From assembly GCA_023333565.1 (NCBI GenBank), contig JAJKFH010002315.1, positions 372,001 through 436,000 of the forward strand: 64,000 bases of DNA. Reading direction: 5' to 3'. Each line of letters starts with the position of its first letter. Position 1 is the first letter of the stretch. The position numbers were made by a program, and so were the translations under genes. This document shows, one piece after another, positions 12,401-24,560 of the stretch. Source of the DNA: Puffinus mauretanicus. Its lineage: Eukaryota; Chordata; Aves; Procellariiformes; Procellariidae. The notes beneath the pieces are model-generated. The model did not search any database, was not told where the DNA came from, and saw only the letters and a program-made list of their open reading frames with translations.

Positions 12401-14500
12401 AAAAAGTCCTTTTTTATTACTTTAATCTACATAGTTAAAAAGAACAAAACAATCAATTGCAATGAAATGTATTTAGAAATCAAATAGCATGTCTTTTTCT
12501 AGATGTCTTTATAGAAAGAAAATGTTTAACTGCAAAGGGCACAGTATATTAAAACATACATTTGGGAGTTCATTTCTCAAGGGTAGGGTTGGGAAAAATA
12601 ATACAAAGCTTCTCAAATATTTAAAAGAATATTAGTTACATTTCAAAACTTTACCATTATAACATTTTAAATGGTTTTTTTGATTCAGATCAAGCTCCTC
12701 CAAATATTTAAGACGAATTTATAAAAAAAATTCCTGCTAAATTCTAGATAAATAAAACTAGTCCTTCACCATTTCTTTTTTAGTTATTTAGCCAAAAAGT
12801 TAAAAATTTCATAATATTGCTGAATTTTCAGTCGCAAACGCTGTACCGTTAATGCACTTTCATGGTAGATGGTTGTTTCTGATTTGCAAGTTTCATTTTA
12901 AGTTAAATATACATTGATAAAGCACCCTTTTACAGCCCAAATATTCTTTTTTCTCATGCAAAATAAGCATGTTTCTTGGTCAACTGACGTTTTGTTAAAA
13001 TGGACTTGAGGTAGCTATTTATGAATAATTAAGATTAAAATGTTTCTGTGATTCCCTCAATGCTTTTTTATTTTAAAACATTTATATCATGTCAAAATGG
13101 ACTTATTCTTCCAAAGGTAACTTTCCATTAAAATAACAGAGAAAATGACATTTCTAATTTTGATAATAGCCCTGAGTTCTCAACTAAAGTCAAAGCCTTC
13201 TGCTGCAGATGCATGACATTTTTTAGGATTGATACCATTTTGTGAATTCTTTGTAATGGTATTAAAATACTTGATTTGCAGTATTTAAAACATGACAAAC
13301 AAGAGCAACTAAATTTCCATTTTAAAACAGCAGCCCTGACTAAACCTTTATTTGGGACTATGTATTTCGCTCTGTTAAAACTATTTGCTTTTCTGTTATT
13401 TACAGTAAGAAAAAGAATCTGGCAGATATTACTATTAATTAGACTTCGTTCAATTTTAAACTTTAGGCAACGTTCTCAAGAATAGCTTACAAATGCATGT
13501 TCAAACTGGGCATTTGTTATTTCATTTTTATTCCAAGAAGCAAAAATGCAAAATATTCTAAAAGACTGTGTTTTGCAACAGGAAAGCCAGATTAGATTGA
13601 AGACTTTACCTTTCTAAGAGATTTTAATTCAATAAATATTGCATAAAATTAGAACCCTTACATTCTCCTTTTTGAATACAAGTGCAAACGTTGTACTCAG
13701 AAACTGTTTCTCTGTAATTTCGTTTAGATGTTCTGATATGACGAGACATACAGCTTTTTCAGTAGCAAAATCATGAGAAATAATTATCTCTAATCTAATC
13801 AGTAGTATCTGAAAATGGTAAATGTTAGCAGCTTAATTTGTGATTTCTTAAAAAGCCTTTTGTATCACTGTTTAGACTGACACATTGAAGCTTCGCTTTT
13901 AAAGCAATAATTAAGAAATTGTTGACAGAAATTAAATGTCGCTGACAATTTTAAACAATTGTAAATGTTCTTCCCCCTTTCTTTCCTGAGGTTGAGCCTG
14001 ACAAAAAGGGAGATCTAAACTACCATTAGAGAGGGGAACACAGGTTTCCGGAATGGTTTTTTTGCAGTAAAGAGATGTGATTCATAGAAGTAATAAGCAA
14101 ACCCCATGCTATGGATTTTTAAATGCCCTGGCTTGTAATCCAGAGGTCAAATGATTAAACCCATTCCTGCACTTTTCAGTTTAGCTGCAGATATGTTTCC
14201 TTGAATTTAGCTGTGGGCAATTTTAAGCTGAATAGGAACTGCTCTTTTATTTGTTATTAAAGTCCGTTGCTATCTTTCAAAACTGTTCGTTACACATATC
14301 TGAACACATACATGTATTAAGAAAATATACTGAAATAAACACAAGATTATAAAAACTAGACAAAAATCACTCGGTGTTCATTTTTGCATGGCAAATTACT
14401 TAACGAAAATTATAAATGGCAATACATTAAATCATCAAATACAGTCATTATCTTTCTTGCACAAATTTAAGTACAAAACAAAACAAAAATATTTGCCAAA
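12400..14500. other. AT-rich block resembling conserved non-coding DNA
   Basis: About 2.1 kb of very AT-rich sequence with no interspersed repeat, no microsatellite and no long homopolymer, unusual for such composition in this window. It holds many TAAT/ATTA homeodomain cores and CAATTG-type sites. The part at about 13.85-13.98 kb (AGCAATAATTAAGAAATTG, then GACAATTTTAAACAATTG) and the part at 14.15-14.29 kb are the most structured. Lack of decay products in AT-rich DNA suggests constraint, but only an alignment can show it. One 69-codon frame at 13276-13485 has no recognisable domain. Confidence 0.4.
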
Positions 14501-14686
14501 CATTGTATGTAAGCCTTAAAAAAAAGGGAACTTGAAAGGCAGAGGCTGGGGGTGCCTGAGCTCAGGGTAACAAGATGAACACAAGCAAATGCCTCCTGAT
14601 GAGATGCAGCCAAGTGGTCAGTGACGGTGAATGTGTCTCAGCCAGAAGCAGGAGCTCCGGATTTGGAGGAGCCCTTTCGAATGACA

Positions 14687-14696
14687 CTTACGTAAG
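14687..14696. promoter_or_regulatory. Palindrome CTTACGTAAG
   Basis: A perfect 10-base palindrome with a TTACGTAA core, the established binding sequence of the PAR bZIP and NFIL3 factors. It lies just before a short (TA)n run. Function is unproven. Confidence 0.3.
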
Positions 14697-15939
14697 AATA
14701 TATATATGTAGGAAGTTTGAAAAAGCACATAGGGGACAAAAGATACATTAAAGCTTTCCTGCTTGATTGCTAATTATTCCTCATGAAAAAGGCAGGGGTG
14801 TCTGGATAGGAATATCGTAATCGTGCACCGTTGCACAGTTCACTGTGACTCTTTTGTTGTTTTGCATTCAATAATTTAGGTTAAAAGACAGCAGATACTG
14901 TAGCAGCTTGCAGACCCTCTGTACAGCTTTCTGGCTGGCAAGAAAAAGATCTGAAAGCTAAAATGGAAGAAGGTTTCTACATATTTTTCCCATTCGGGAT
15001 CCTGCAACTGGCTGGTGAGCTGCATGACACTGAAAAACAGGCAGGCTCCTAACAGGATTAAAGGCAGAGGAAGAAAACACAAATCAAAAGCACACTGGTG
15101 TTTTTCAGTACAGTTTTGTTTTGTTCAAAAAATAACTCCACCCGATATGATTTAATGTGTAAACACAAAAAGCGTGTGTTGAGCCCTGAGTTCAGGGAGC
15201 TGCCAGCGGGGGGGAGGCAGGGTGCAGGGAACATCCCCCCGCTTTGTGTCCTGGTGTGAAACCCGGCCGAGTGGTCCGACACGTACGTGGGAATCAGTTT
15301 TTAGTGTGAACATTACTTTTGGGGTTGGATACATTCCTCAGTTTCTCCTTTAAACTAGCTTTCTGTTAAATGCGGATATATTAATTAATTATTCCTTTGG
15401 GGTGCTGGAAGTAAACCGACCAATATTTCATGGAAAAGTTACAAACCATGAGAACTTCATTTTACCATCATTATTAGAAACTCAGTCCCATGGAAGGTTT
15501 TACTGGACAGAGACTCTCCAAGCTGGCTTATTTCACATCACCAGCTTATATGACAAACTGTTTCCTTAAGCTATCCTAAAATCCATGACTGCATTTTTCT
15601 GCTGCATGATGTGATGGGGCAGAGAGTGAAACCTGTACTTACTACATTCAGGAAGCCAAATCCACTTGCCTGAAACAAACCTACAATACCACACCCACAA
15701 ATAAGCTGCTGAATCATTTTCAGGACGAGACTGTTCACAAAACAACATATAACCCAGCAGCACGAGCACGAGCTTCTTGCACACACATACACGCTCCTTC
15801 ATGAAAACACCCACGTTTGACCAAAAGGAAATCAGATGAAGATCCCCACCGAGGAAGAATACCCAATATCTAGCCGAGACAGTTCGTGTAGGGAGGATTT
15901 CAGCTTTCGCTATGGACCATGACCACAGTCTGGACACCG

Positions 15940-16085
15940 ACGCACCTTCAGCCCGCAGAGGCCCGATCGGGGGGTCTGCGCCGCAGTCCCAGCCACATGT
16001 CCTGCTGTGCGCCCTGGGCACCACCGGCACGCTCCTGGCCATGCCCACGGCACAGAGGGAAGCCGAGGGCAAGGCTGTGCAGACT
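15940..16085. other. Small GC-rich islet
   Basis: About 145 bases with raised GC and several CpGs (for example around 15949 and 15962-15983) in AT-rich flanks. Four overlapping open frames cross it, which points to a compositional effect and not to coding. Confidence 0.45.
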
Positions 16086-18837
16086 GACGGTTAGGATGTA
16101 GCTTATCTGATAGCTTAAGGATCTCCCAAGCTGAATCCAGACTAAGAATAATTTAGGTTTGGGGATTTTAAGAGTAGTAGGAAGGTGCAATTCTATCCAC
16201 AAGGCTAACTACCCCAAGCATGTTACCAGAAATAATATTAAGTAGCACTTTCATAGGCAGAACTCTAACATAAAATAAAACTAAAAAAGCAAATCCGTTC
16301 ATTTGATACCGATCTATTTTTTGTAGCAGCATGTGAAAATAAATAAAAAAAGATTTAAAGCATGTTCTTAAGAAATAAGACACGCTAAGATAACAGTGTG
16401 ACAATTTACTACCTGAAGAAGTTATAGGAAGATGGTGTCCATAAAAAGAAGGCTTCATCCTATGTTCAAAACACAGGTGTTTTTAATTTCTTTGAAATTA
16501 ATTTCCTTGAAAAGTAAATCATACTTTTTCCTTCTCCCTTTTATTTCTGCCTTACCTTTCCCCTTCCTCTACCACTAGAAAACAATCTTTTGTTTATTAA
16601 GCTTAGCAGATCATCTATACTTCAATTTTTATTCACAGCTATATGATTTTTGTAGAAGTTCTCATTCCACAAACGTTATTCTTCCAGCAAGCAAAACAGG
16701 AAAGTGAGATTTACTATTTGTTTACTAACAGTAATGAGGAAGCCGAAAGGTTTCTTGTTACACAACATTTTTACACAGTTTACACAATGACACTTAGGAA
16801 AAACCAAACCTAAAAGCAGATGGATTCCCCTCCAGTCAAACTGAAGGACGTGCAGAAATTATCTGTCACTTGATATGGTTTTCATCTCCAGATCATCTCT
16901 GGAAACTTCTTTCTCAAGATATTAGTTGAGGAAAGTTTCCTTCTCCCTTTTCAGTTCAGAATCACTAGCTCTTGTGTTTGATGTGTTTTGGGTGAAATGT
17001 CAGGCAATTATGGTGATGTACTTGCTTTTATACTACCCTCTCTCTTCCCTCGATGGCTTTTAAAAACACACGTATCCCCTCTCCCCTCCCCTGCCCCTGT
17101 GCGAGCGGGAGATCAGCCCTGGCCCAGGAGAAGGGAGGGCAGCCCCAGCCATATCTCATGCTCCCAAAGAGACTCTGTGGCTACAGTAAACCCGAAGTGC
17201 AGTAATTCCGAAAATGATCGCATGCATTTTAAATAGCCATTTAGAGTGAACCTGCTACACATCCCTCAGCAGGGCCCACACAAATTACTTTCGGTTTACT
17301 GTTTCTATGTTTATTGGGGCTGATTCATTACATAGCACAGAGTCTATAGGAATAAGCCATTTTTCAGCGTAACAGGTTTACAGTAAAATTAGATTATAGT
17401 TTTATAAATCCTTAGGATAAAACCCCTATGTATCCCATATCTGCAGAAAGGGACATACTGCCCACAGTGTCCTTCTTTATGAGGAATAGCTACTCTTTGG
17501 ATTTCCCCCTTCTTAAATAGCACAGTTAAAGAGCTTTTTTTCTGTCAAACTATTGGCATGTGATTGCCACTACGTCTTCCTTTATCCTCTTCAGTGTATT
17601 TATTTAGTCCCTTGAGGTCCTTTCCTCTTCTGAAAGGGAAGGCCTAAGAGACTTGATAGATGTTATTGCTATTGTCCAGGAGAATCTATGGGCCTGCAAG
17701 TTGTGATCTCCATCATCTCTGAGCCTGGAACCCAGATATCCCGGTTCCTATGGCCAAGATGTAGGACAGCATAGCTGGAGGAGAAGGAAAGCACGAATCT
17801 AGCCTGAAAAGAATACTTTTAGATTGAATGAAATACACCACGCACAAAGACAGAGAGAGCAGGACCTTGGGAAACCATCGGACTTCTTTCTTTCTTTCTC
17901 TGTTTTAAAGAAAAACACTGTTTTCTCTTGGCGTTGTTAAAAAACAATTCCCATTTAAACAGTGACAGGCAGGACTCTGTAATCTGTACATACAATTTAA
18001 TCCTTTAAAGAATCAGCAGAACCCACATCAATCAAGCCTTCATCAACTTGTAAAAACAATATTTTGATTCAATCAGATTCAAAGCCCCGAAATTCCCAAC
18101 TAATTAATGCAGGGTCACTCAGAAGCTGTGAAGCAATGGCTAGCAGAGTGGTCAAATATTTACCCCTCAACACAGTAGACATTAGGACAATCAAAGGACC
18201 TGAAGAGTGGGCAAGAATAGATAATGTGACTCTCTCTGCAGCAGGTTTCATTCACTAGAAGTATTTGGATAAAGAATTCTTACAAAGGAGAGAAAAAAAG
18301 AAACTGAAGCCTCTGCCATAAGCAGCATTCTCACATCCTGCTCAAGGGCTGTTAAATGGTCAGTGACCCAGGCAACATCCTTCTCATTTTTTGGTTTTTA
18401 ACATGCATGTCTCCAGACAGTTGGGTTGTTTTGGTTATAGTCCTCCCTTATAACATTCACAATAAATTACATTATAAGAATGTAGACAGCAAAAAATTAC
18501 CGAAGAGTCCAAACCACTAAGACCTTCTGGCCTGCTTTGTATTCCTAGAAATAAGTCTTGAATTCAGCCTTTTCCTTACATATTCTTAAAATATAATCCC
18601 AGCATTCAGTATATTCTATGCACAGCAGAAATTTTCACAGTGTGGAGGGGGTGCCCGTGTGTACTGCACACATGTGTCTGCCAAGTCTCACATCTGAGGT
18701 GATTCTTTGGAGTTCATTTGACGCAGCTTTAAACTCGGCCTTACGAGAAAATATTTTTTTGTATCTTCCACTCCAAAGCTAAGATTTCATTGATTCTTTT
18801 AAAATGCACTCATTAAAACAGCCATAATTTGTTAACG

Positions 18838-18872
18838 CATAATATATATAATCTCATATATATACATACATG
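18838..18872 (+). repeat. (TA)n-rich microsatellite
   Basis: Interrupted TA dinucleotides in two blocks with a short CTC break. Confidence 0.8.
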
Positions 18873-18947
18873 GGGCCTGTATGCAGCTGAGTGCATTCTT
18901 TGACTTCGTGTATATGTGTAAAGATACACAATATACACCTACTCTGT

Positions 18948-18965
18948 GGGGGGGGTGTGTGTGTG
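18948..18965 (+). repeat. G8 run followed by (TG)n
   Basis: Eight G residues pass directly into five TG dinucleotides. Confidence 0.85.
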
Positions 18966-21900
18966 ACAGAAGTGGAAAGACTGTATGTCAGAGAAAAATA
19001 AGAATACATCTGGAGTGCTGGTCTCCATGACACCTGATCACTAAAAAACCAGGTCTTTCTTGAGAGAGATATTTTTACATTTCTTGGCAGAAGGGGATTC
19101 TGGAAGTGCTGCACCCACACACACCCATTTATCCTTTGCTAACGGTAGCTTCATTGAAAATACTTCCTGTCATAGACCATATCATATCTTTCCAGGACAC
19201 AACCACTGCAACAGATACTCCAAAAACGCACAAGGAAACGACTTGCTGCAAAAAAAACAATGGAGCAGTTTTCACTTCTCCTTTCAAGATTCCTTTTGCG
19301 TTATTGTGCTTTTTTCATATTTATGTATTTTTGAATTTGCACTCTAGAGCTACACAAGGGACAGAAGTGGAATGTATTTTGCATTATGTTACTATGACTT
19401 TTGCTTCTGTGTTCAAATTCATCATACTGAGAGATGTACTCTGGATAGCTAGACTTTATATTAATGATTATGCAATTAATATGTTCTCTTCCTTCCACGA
19501 GAAAGTTTTCAAAAAGTTTAAAAGCAACCATTTAATAATTCACAATTTTTACATTGCCTGTGTTTTGAGACAGCCTGGGAAGGAATTATACACCCAGAGT
19601 AATTTTTAAAAAGCCATTTTGTGGAACCCATGCTGACGGTATTTCACTGGAACAACCATCAGTGCCTGGTTATACCAAAATGTATTCTAGAATGATGCCC
19701 TCTCCCAGACTACTATAATGGTAGTAGTAGTAGCAATAATAGTGGTAATGAAGAAAGAGATCCAGATAATGCCCCCTGAAAAAAATATATTTCAAGAAAT
19801 CATCACTAATCTTTTCCTAATCTTACTCTCATCTGCATAGGAAAGACCAGACAAATAACTCAGGGTTGAAGGAGTACTTATCTATTTCCAGATGTATGTC
19901 TTACAATGGAGAGACAAAAATTATCACACCTACTTGAAATGTTAAGCGTAAAAAAAACGGATTAAAGCATCTCCTCTTTAACTTACATTTAACATTACTA
20001 CCACTCAACATGATAAAACAATATATGAAATCCTGTTTGCTTTCCCAGACAACTGTGATTTCCTGGTATTTTTGCACTTCACAAACCACCAGCAAAGAAG
20101 TTGGCTTGGTCGATTTTGAGACAGTTTAACATTCTGACTCCAAGCGCTAGTACAGTCCTGAAGTGTGTGGGATCCTAAAATTATTCAAACTGCAACCATA
20201 TATGGCATTTTTGCACTGGGTTGACCATTTCAGCAGACAGGTCATTCTGACACACAAAAGGAAAAAGGAACAGAGCCGCCTGCTCCATACTAGGAAATGG
20301 GACTGTGTGCTATGTTGGGATTGCTGAAAGAATGCATAACTGAACTCGTTGCTACAAAACTGCATCATTTCCAGTTTCCCTTATACTCCACCTGGAAAAA
20401 ATGCAAACTGCTCAAGTTACTACAGACTGAGAAATTCTAGGATAGAAGCAGTATCCCTTTTATTTTTTAAGAAAGAACAAATACACTGTGGAATACCTCC
20501 TATTCCCAGCGGTTGCACTGACTGATACTTCCAGGCTGAAGGGTCACTCTGCAGGCCCTAAGGCAGGGTACAGCTTTGATTCCCTGTCCTGCTTTACAGG
20601 GTATGTGGCTGACATGAATTTTCAGAGGAGATGCCGCAAGTCTAAATTCAGCTGTTGATAGGCAAGCATGAGATGAACGTTCTTTCCGTACATCCATCTT
20701 TATAATTTACCGTCTACAGGTTTCCATTCAGTCAGGCATCTGAATAGGAAAACTACAAAATATTTTCAAAATCTCTATGCCATTGAGGAAAGGTAAGAAA
20801 CTAACCAAAACCATCTGAAAAATTTCCATAGAACAGTGGAGACCTTTCTTCTCCTTTAATTTGCCAAATTGCAGCTGGTAAAGGAAAAAGCACTGATTAA
20901 CATTATAAACTCCATTCCCACATTACTAACTCATTTTTATTGGACAAAGAACAGATAAACACACTGATGCACAGAAAACCTGATCTAGGGACAGAAAAAT
21001 AAATTATTTCATCTGCTGGTATCCACAACAGGCATCCACCTACAAAACTGTTCAGGTCACTGGAAAAGCTCTGGACACAATGCATTACCATGCACAGGGT
21101 TACTGTGAAACAGCTTAGAAAATGTCTGGAATATTGTATATATTTTTCTTTTATCATTCTTCTCTTTAGATTTCACTTACATTCCCTTTTGCTATCAGAC
21201 TGAGGGTGATAAATTGAAGATGAAAAAGTGCACATTTCTCCATGTCTTTTAAAAAGCACTTGAATAAATATTATCCATGCAGCCAAGTGTGTCCTGCATT
21301 TGAAAAGGTGCAAAGCAGTAGGGATGCCACTGCAAAGAAACATCTGCCCTCCAGCTCTTGGCGCCAGTGCAGTCAATATACTAAACAATGATTTATATTA
21401 GCAAATCTTCAGGTTGAAATTAATAGCTCTTTTTGAAAGCATTACTGTTTCAGTTTCACCTTAGAGATTAATCTAGCATCTAATCCATAATTGTTTGTAA
21501 ATATGCATATTTGGGGAATTATTCTCAGATACATCCAAAGAGCTTTCTTTCCCTCGGTAGCACTCCTTCAGTAATTCTGCGAACCAACCTGCATTGCTCC
21601 ATGAGGTAGTGCAATGGGATGAGGCTATTTTTAAGCTTTAAAATACAACAGAAAGACAAACTTTAATAATAAATCATGGATGAATGTACTAAGTGCCCTG
21701 GATATTAACAGAAATATTACCTCACAAACAGTTCTATCTTCTAACACTTTTGCCACTAGTATTTCAACGTAGTAAGTAACAGAAATTAAGGAAGTCTGAA
21801 ACCTCTGCTGGTAAAATAATATTCCCAGGAGGAGAAGCTTTTTACATCATATTTCAATGCAAAATGTGCCCTTAATGTCAAACTCTCCCCATTTTTTCTT

Positions 21901-21972
21901 TCCCAGAGCTTCTCCCGAAGAACAGGACGACTGATACAGTACCAGAAAAATCTCTCATCGTGGTGCTCTGAA

Positions 21973-22430
21973 CTGTATCAGCTCCTGATCTTTTCTGCAC
22001 CATTGTACAACAGCCTATGTCCCATCTCAGCCACCAAAACTGTCACCTGGCTTTGGATCTCTCCAGTTACTCTGTTTTCTCGCCTTGGATCCTGCAGGTC
22101 ACCAAATCTGTCACCCCGCCTTGCATTTGGACACGAAGACATTACACTGACACACTGCCCGTCCTCCCCTAGTCAGATGTGTTGCCTTGCACTTTTACCT
22201 ATGGTCAATATTTCTATCACCTTGCCTTGTGCCACTGCCTCCAGAGTTGTCACCTTGCCCTCTAAGCTTGTCCTTGTACATCTCCACACAGCTTATGTCT
22301 CCACTCATTGCATCTCTCACTTCATCCTGCTTCTACAATCAGCATTTCACTTCATCTTTACTCCCGGTGACATCCATCATGGGTTTAGTATCAGAAATTC
22401 TTCTGGAAATTAATTTTTGTCTCACTGTCT
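21973..22430 (+). repeat. Decayed ~34-bp tandem array (minisatellite)
   Basis: A motif like TGTCACCTTGCCTTG recurs at near-regular spacing. Copies begin close to 22041 (TGTCACCTGGC), 22075 (TCTCGCCTTGG), 22109 (TGTCACCCCGCCTTG), 22180 (TGTTGCCTTGC), 22214 (TATCACCTTGCCTTG) and 22248 (TGTCACCTTGCCC). The steps are 34, 34, 71, 34 and 34 bases. Weaker copies with TCTCACTTCATCC-like starts continue to about 22.4 kb. The plus strand is C/T-rich throughout. A 136-codon frame (22003-22413) spans the array and follows from its composition. The spacing was counted by eye. I do not recognise the family. Confidence 0.55.
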
Positions 22431-22572
22431 AAAAGAACTGGTTTTTTTTCCTTTCCCCTACCAGAATTAAAGAGCTTAAATAGAAGAGCAAGATAGGCAC
22501 ATGCCAAGACCAAGTAACAGCTATATGGGCTAGCTCATTTTTCTCTTTATGATCCTTGCTATATATCTAAAA

Positions 22573-22650
22573 CTAGACTGTAAGCTCTCTGAAGTAGGGC
22601 TTGGTTTTTCTATGTGCTCCAGTAAAACAAATTACATAATAAAAATAACT
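22573..22650 (+). repeat. Ancient L2/MIR-like retroposon tail
   Basis: Starts TAGACTGTAAGCTCTCTG, followed by a TTTTTCTATGTGCTCCAGT segment and an AT-rich ATAATAAAAATAA end. This is the same old amniote repeat type as the minus-strand copy at 10.05-10.16 kb, but with the middle deleted. Confidence 0.55.
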
Positions 22651-24081
22651 GATGTTTGAAATGTAATTGGTCACTAGAATTTGCAAATGAGTAAGGTAAA
22701 ACTAGAACAGCTCTGTAAATCAGGAGATGATGAACTGGCCCAGAGTAAAATAAGCTGAGCAGTCCCTGTCAGTATGTCACACAGTACGTATATTTACAGT
22801 TCAGAGGCACTCTGCCTTCTTAGTAGAATTTACAGATTTCTGATTCTAATCTCCAAAAGCAAAAGACTCCGCATAAAACAACAGATGGATTATCAGCACA
22901 GGGTACCTAGGAAGTGCTCACACCCCTGCTCGGAGGTTAACATTTGATTTCTCTATTGTATGGTCATCTTTGACTGAAAGAATCGATATACAAAATTAAT
23001 TCCTAGTTCTTGACGTTACCTTTTCAGTTGTAGCTACAAAAAATAATTTATTGTTCAAAGCAAATAAGAAACAAGCTAAATACTACTACTGCCATGACTA
23101 AAATTTGAAAACGAAATCAAATAACTGCACTAAAATAACCCTCCAAAAATTAAAAAAAAAAAAAAAACACCTCGTGTAAAAATTAGCCTTTCCTCTACTG
23201 CAATAAACTCTTCATTAAATATAAGGTTTAAAGATTTCATAATATACCAGATGTCTGTGACATCTTTGGTCACAAGATGCTGACGATTCCATAACCTAAA
23301 GACCTGGATTGAAATGGCTCTACTTGGGCTCAGGATGTAAGCCAGCCAGTAGGGATACACCTTCACTTTTTTTTGTCCCCTCCATCCAAGAGAAGTCAGG
23401 TTTTACAACCAGAGCGCAGCACTGAATATAGGAATATGAGAAGAGAGTATGGCCTAACTCATAACTCACCTCTTTCACACTGATTAGTTACCCACTTCAG
23501 TGCTCTCTGAACATGGTCTTTTGATCACTGTTAGTCCATGTGGTCAAAAAATTGTTTCAATATTGAGAAGTATAATGTTTTTAATTAAACGCATGATGAT
23601 AGGGCTTATACTGGTCTATGAAAAATACTGAAGGACAACCATGGTACAGAGAGTCCAAAGCCCCGTCCCAATAACATGTCCCGTAACGCGTGGGGGCAGC
23701 ACCAAGTCTCTACCAGGTAAGACAAACGTGTAACTCGCCAGAGAGACCGTCTGCCAGACCTCCATCGCCCACCACCGCCATAGCTATTGAGAAGGCCTGT
23801 GCTCATCAGACTGAGAAATCAGAATATTCTGGCTATTTCTACCTATATTTTGGAGGCTCACTAAGAAGATAAAAATTCCATTCGATTTTGGGAATGGGAG
23901 CCAAGAGACATCACCTGAAATGCTGGTTAGCTCTCTGGCTACAGCTACACCCAGCTACAGCTGGATGACAAGCTTCTTGCCTTGATTCTCCAATAAATAA
24001 ACTTGGGTTTCGTAATACTTAACTCCCCCTGCAAAGCACTCTAAGACCTAGAGATGAAGATTATTATGAAGAATTATATTA
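22651..24081. other. Single-copy non-coding DNA
   Basis: No gene seen. It contains an A-run near 23.15 kb and a short CpG-containing stretch at about 23.66-23.78 kb. The AATAAATAAAC motif near 23.99 kb looks like a polyadenylation signal, but there is no transcript context. Confidence 0.6.
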
Positions 24082-24280
24082 GATAGTAGTTAAAAGCAGT
24101 TTAAAATCTTGCTTCCAAGTGTTGCCTTTTCCTCATTTTTTTTCGTGGTCTTGGGCAAATTACTTAATCTATTTCTTGCTGCCTTCTGCATCTATTCTTA
24201 GTAATGATGATAAAAGTCTACATCTAAATTTAAACATTTATGAAGAATTTTCACAACTTCCTTGTAAAATGCTTTAAAGA
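24082..24280 (+). repeat. MIR-type SINE, decayed
   Basis: It follows the MIR consensus in order: a GATAGTAGTTAAAAGCAG start (MIR has TAGTGGTTAAGAGCA), the diagnostic core GTCTTGGGCAAATTACTTAA at about 24147, then a segment in place of the usual CTCAGTTTCC part, then AGTAATGATGATAAAAG and a tail ending in TTGTAAAATGCTTTAAAGA. The core match is strong. MIRs are ancient in amniotes and rare and worn in birds, which fits the divergence. Confidence 0.7.
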
Positions 24281-24299
24281 GGGCAAAGGGCCACTACTT

Positions 24300-24560
24300 T
24301 CAGTGATCATTTGGAGTGGCTTTTTAATTTCTGAAACATTTTATTTTTACTTTTCGCCTATTGGAACGAAGTGATTTTGCTGCGTCTGCCCAGAGCTAGT
24401 TCAGTGGAATCTCATGGCACTGCCTGGGATTCTGTTTGTAGGATGGCAAACAGTGGCGTCACAGGTCAAGGCTCTTCAACATGCTCATGGTGCTTAAATT
24501 CAGAGATGGTTATTTATCAGATGGTTATTTTAAGCTTTAATTAACACAAGGGCAGTTTTA
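24300..24560. promoter_or_regulatory. Candidate conserved enhancer-like block
   Basis: Single-copy, balanced sequence right after the MIR. It holds a nuclear-receptor half-site AGGTCA (24463-24468) next to a GGCGTCAC step, an inverted CCAAT box (CTATTGG near 24358) and a TTTAATTAAC homeodomain-type site near 24537. AGATGGTTATTT occurs twice, 15 bases apart (24504-24515 and 24519-24530). There is no reading frame of interest. Conservation is inferred from texture only. Confidence 0.3.

Larger units (their letters stand above)
14500..21972. other. Single-copy non-coding DNA
   Basis: No gene recognised. Two frames of about 168 codons (minus 15566-16072, plus 19106-19609) lack any domain, contain cysteine-, serine- and phenylalanine-rich sequence of the kind random translation gives, and have no splice or promoter context. 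A GC islet, microsatellites and short G runs are listed separately. Confidence 0.65.

Noticed and set aside
15566..16072. 168-codon open frame, minus strand
   Set aside because: No recognisable domain, overlaps a GC-rich islet where open frames appear in several registers, and there is no promoter or splice context.
19106..19609. 167-codon open frame, plus strand
   Set aside because: Phenylalanine-, isoleucine- and histidine-rich with no domain. Typical chance translation of AT-rich DNA.
22003..22413. 136-codon frame, plus strand
   Set aside because: Coincides with the decayed 34-bp tandem array, whose C/T-rich strand lacks stop codons by composition.
23600..24020. Possible second, worn LTR ending near an AATAAATAAAC motif
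   Set aside because: No paired TG/CA ends or flanking duplication could be found, and no family was recognised.
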